Position numbers and translations under genes: made by a program. DNA of 11,298 nt from Baffinella frigidus. Its lineage: Eukaryota > Cryptophyceae > Cryptomonadales > Baffinellaceae. Positions 11,199 through 11,298 of the stretch are shown here, piece by piece (positions within the stretch are counted from its first letter, which is position 1; every line of letters starts with the position of its first letter). The stretch is from positions 31,626 through 42,923 of the forward strand of contig MU647699.1 of the NCBI GenBank assembly GCA_026770585.1. Direction: 5' to 3'. The notes beneath the pieces are model-generated. The model searched no databases. It had not been told where the DNA came from and saw nothing but the letters and a program-made list of their open reading frames with translations.

Positions 11199-11275
11199 AC
11201 CCGAAACCCAAAATCTGGAACCCGAAACCCGAAACCCAGAACCCGAAACCCGAAACCCGAAACCCGAAACCCAAA
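11199..11275. repeat. CCCGAAA telomere-variant array with interruptions
   Basis: About nine CCCGAAA-type units with CCCAAAA, TCTGGAA and CCCAGAA variants, between GTCACG copies 4 and 5. Confidence 0.85.
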
Positions 11276-11280
11276 CTCAG

Positions 11281-11298
11281 GTCACGCGGGGGGCAGTT
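11281..11298. repeat. GTCACG repeat, copy 5 (cut by window end)
   Basis: AAACTCAG|GTCACGCGGGGGGCAGTT; continues beyond the window. Confidence 0.7.

Overview
This window looks like nuclear DNA of a photosynthetic or related protist, most likely an alga; I cannot name the genus. The reasons are plant-type telomere heptamers (TTTAGGG/CCCTAAA) at several internal sites, spliceosomal-type exon borders (CAG| acceptors, |GT donors), leucine-rich-repeat exons of the ribonuclease-inhibitor type, long microsatellites and many short palindromic DNA-transposon relics. No long intact gene, rRNA or tRNA is visible. The setting resembles a subtelomeric or otherwise gene-poor, repeat-rich region.

Layout. 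1-510: a 179-bp satellite followed by interstitial telomere repeats. 590-1640: minus-strand exon copies (core AIMKE-DPATK) separated by a GCTAT pentamer array, with a TA-type MITE inserted, then degenerate telomere-like DNA. 1649-1880: an inverted-repeat element. 2300-2900: a two-exon, glutamine-rich gene candidate on the minus strand. 3600-3762: a MITE whose family recurs at 9459, 10521 and 10955. 4039-5505: five copies of one plus-strand exon (core FEDAFKAHGVWVSSY) with shared intron repeats, two small MITEs and a palindrome. 5508-5763: CCCTAAA repeats. 5787-7020: repeated intron units, a fold-back element and LRR exon fragments. 7094-8349: five copies of an LRR-like exon separated by TA, GATA and CATATA microsatellites. 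8350-8722: telomere-like DNA leading directly into an LRR exon. 8785-9069: a second, damaged LRR-exon copy interrupted by an introner-like MITE. 9078-11298: CCCGAAA arrays, several MITEs and the GTCACG-GGGGGGCAGTT repeat family.

The common theme is fragmentation. Several unrelated coding exons occur in 2-5 local copies, many truncated, usually with the upstream acceptor kept and the downstream half lost. In two families nearly all differences among copies are synonymous, so the reading frames are probably real and were under selection, at least in the parent genes.

The most notable single item is at 8862-8996. A 131-bp MITE with ~54-bp inverted repeats and a 4-bp GGTC target duplication has GT and AG placed so that splicing would restore the uninterrupted sequence seen in the paralogous exon at 8623-8722. 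Three insertions in the window (731-1000, 4097-4305, 8865-8995) can be checked against an unoccupied paralogous site in the same window.
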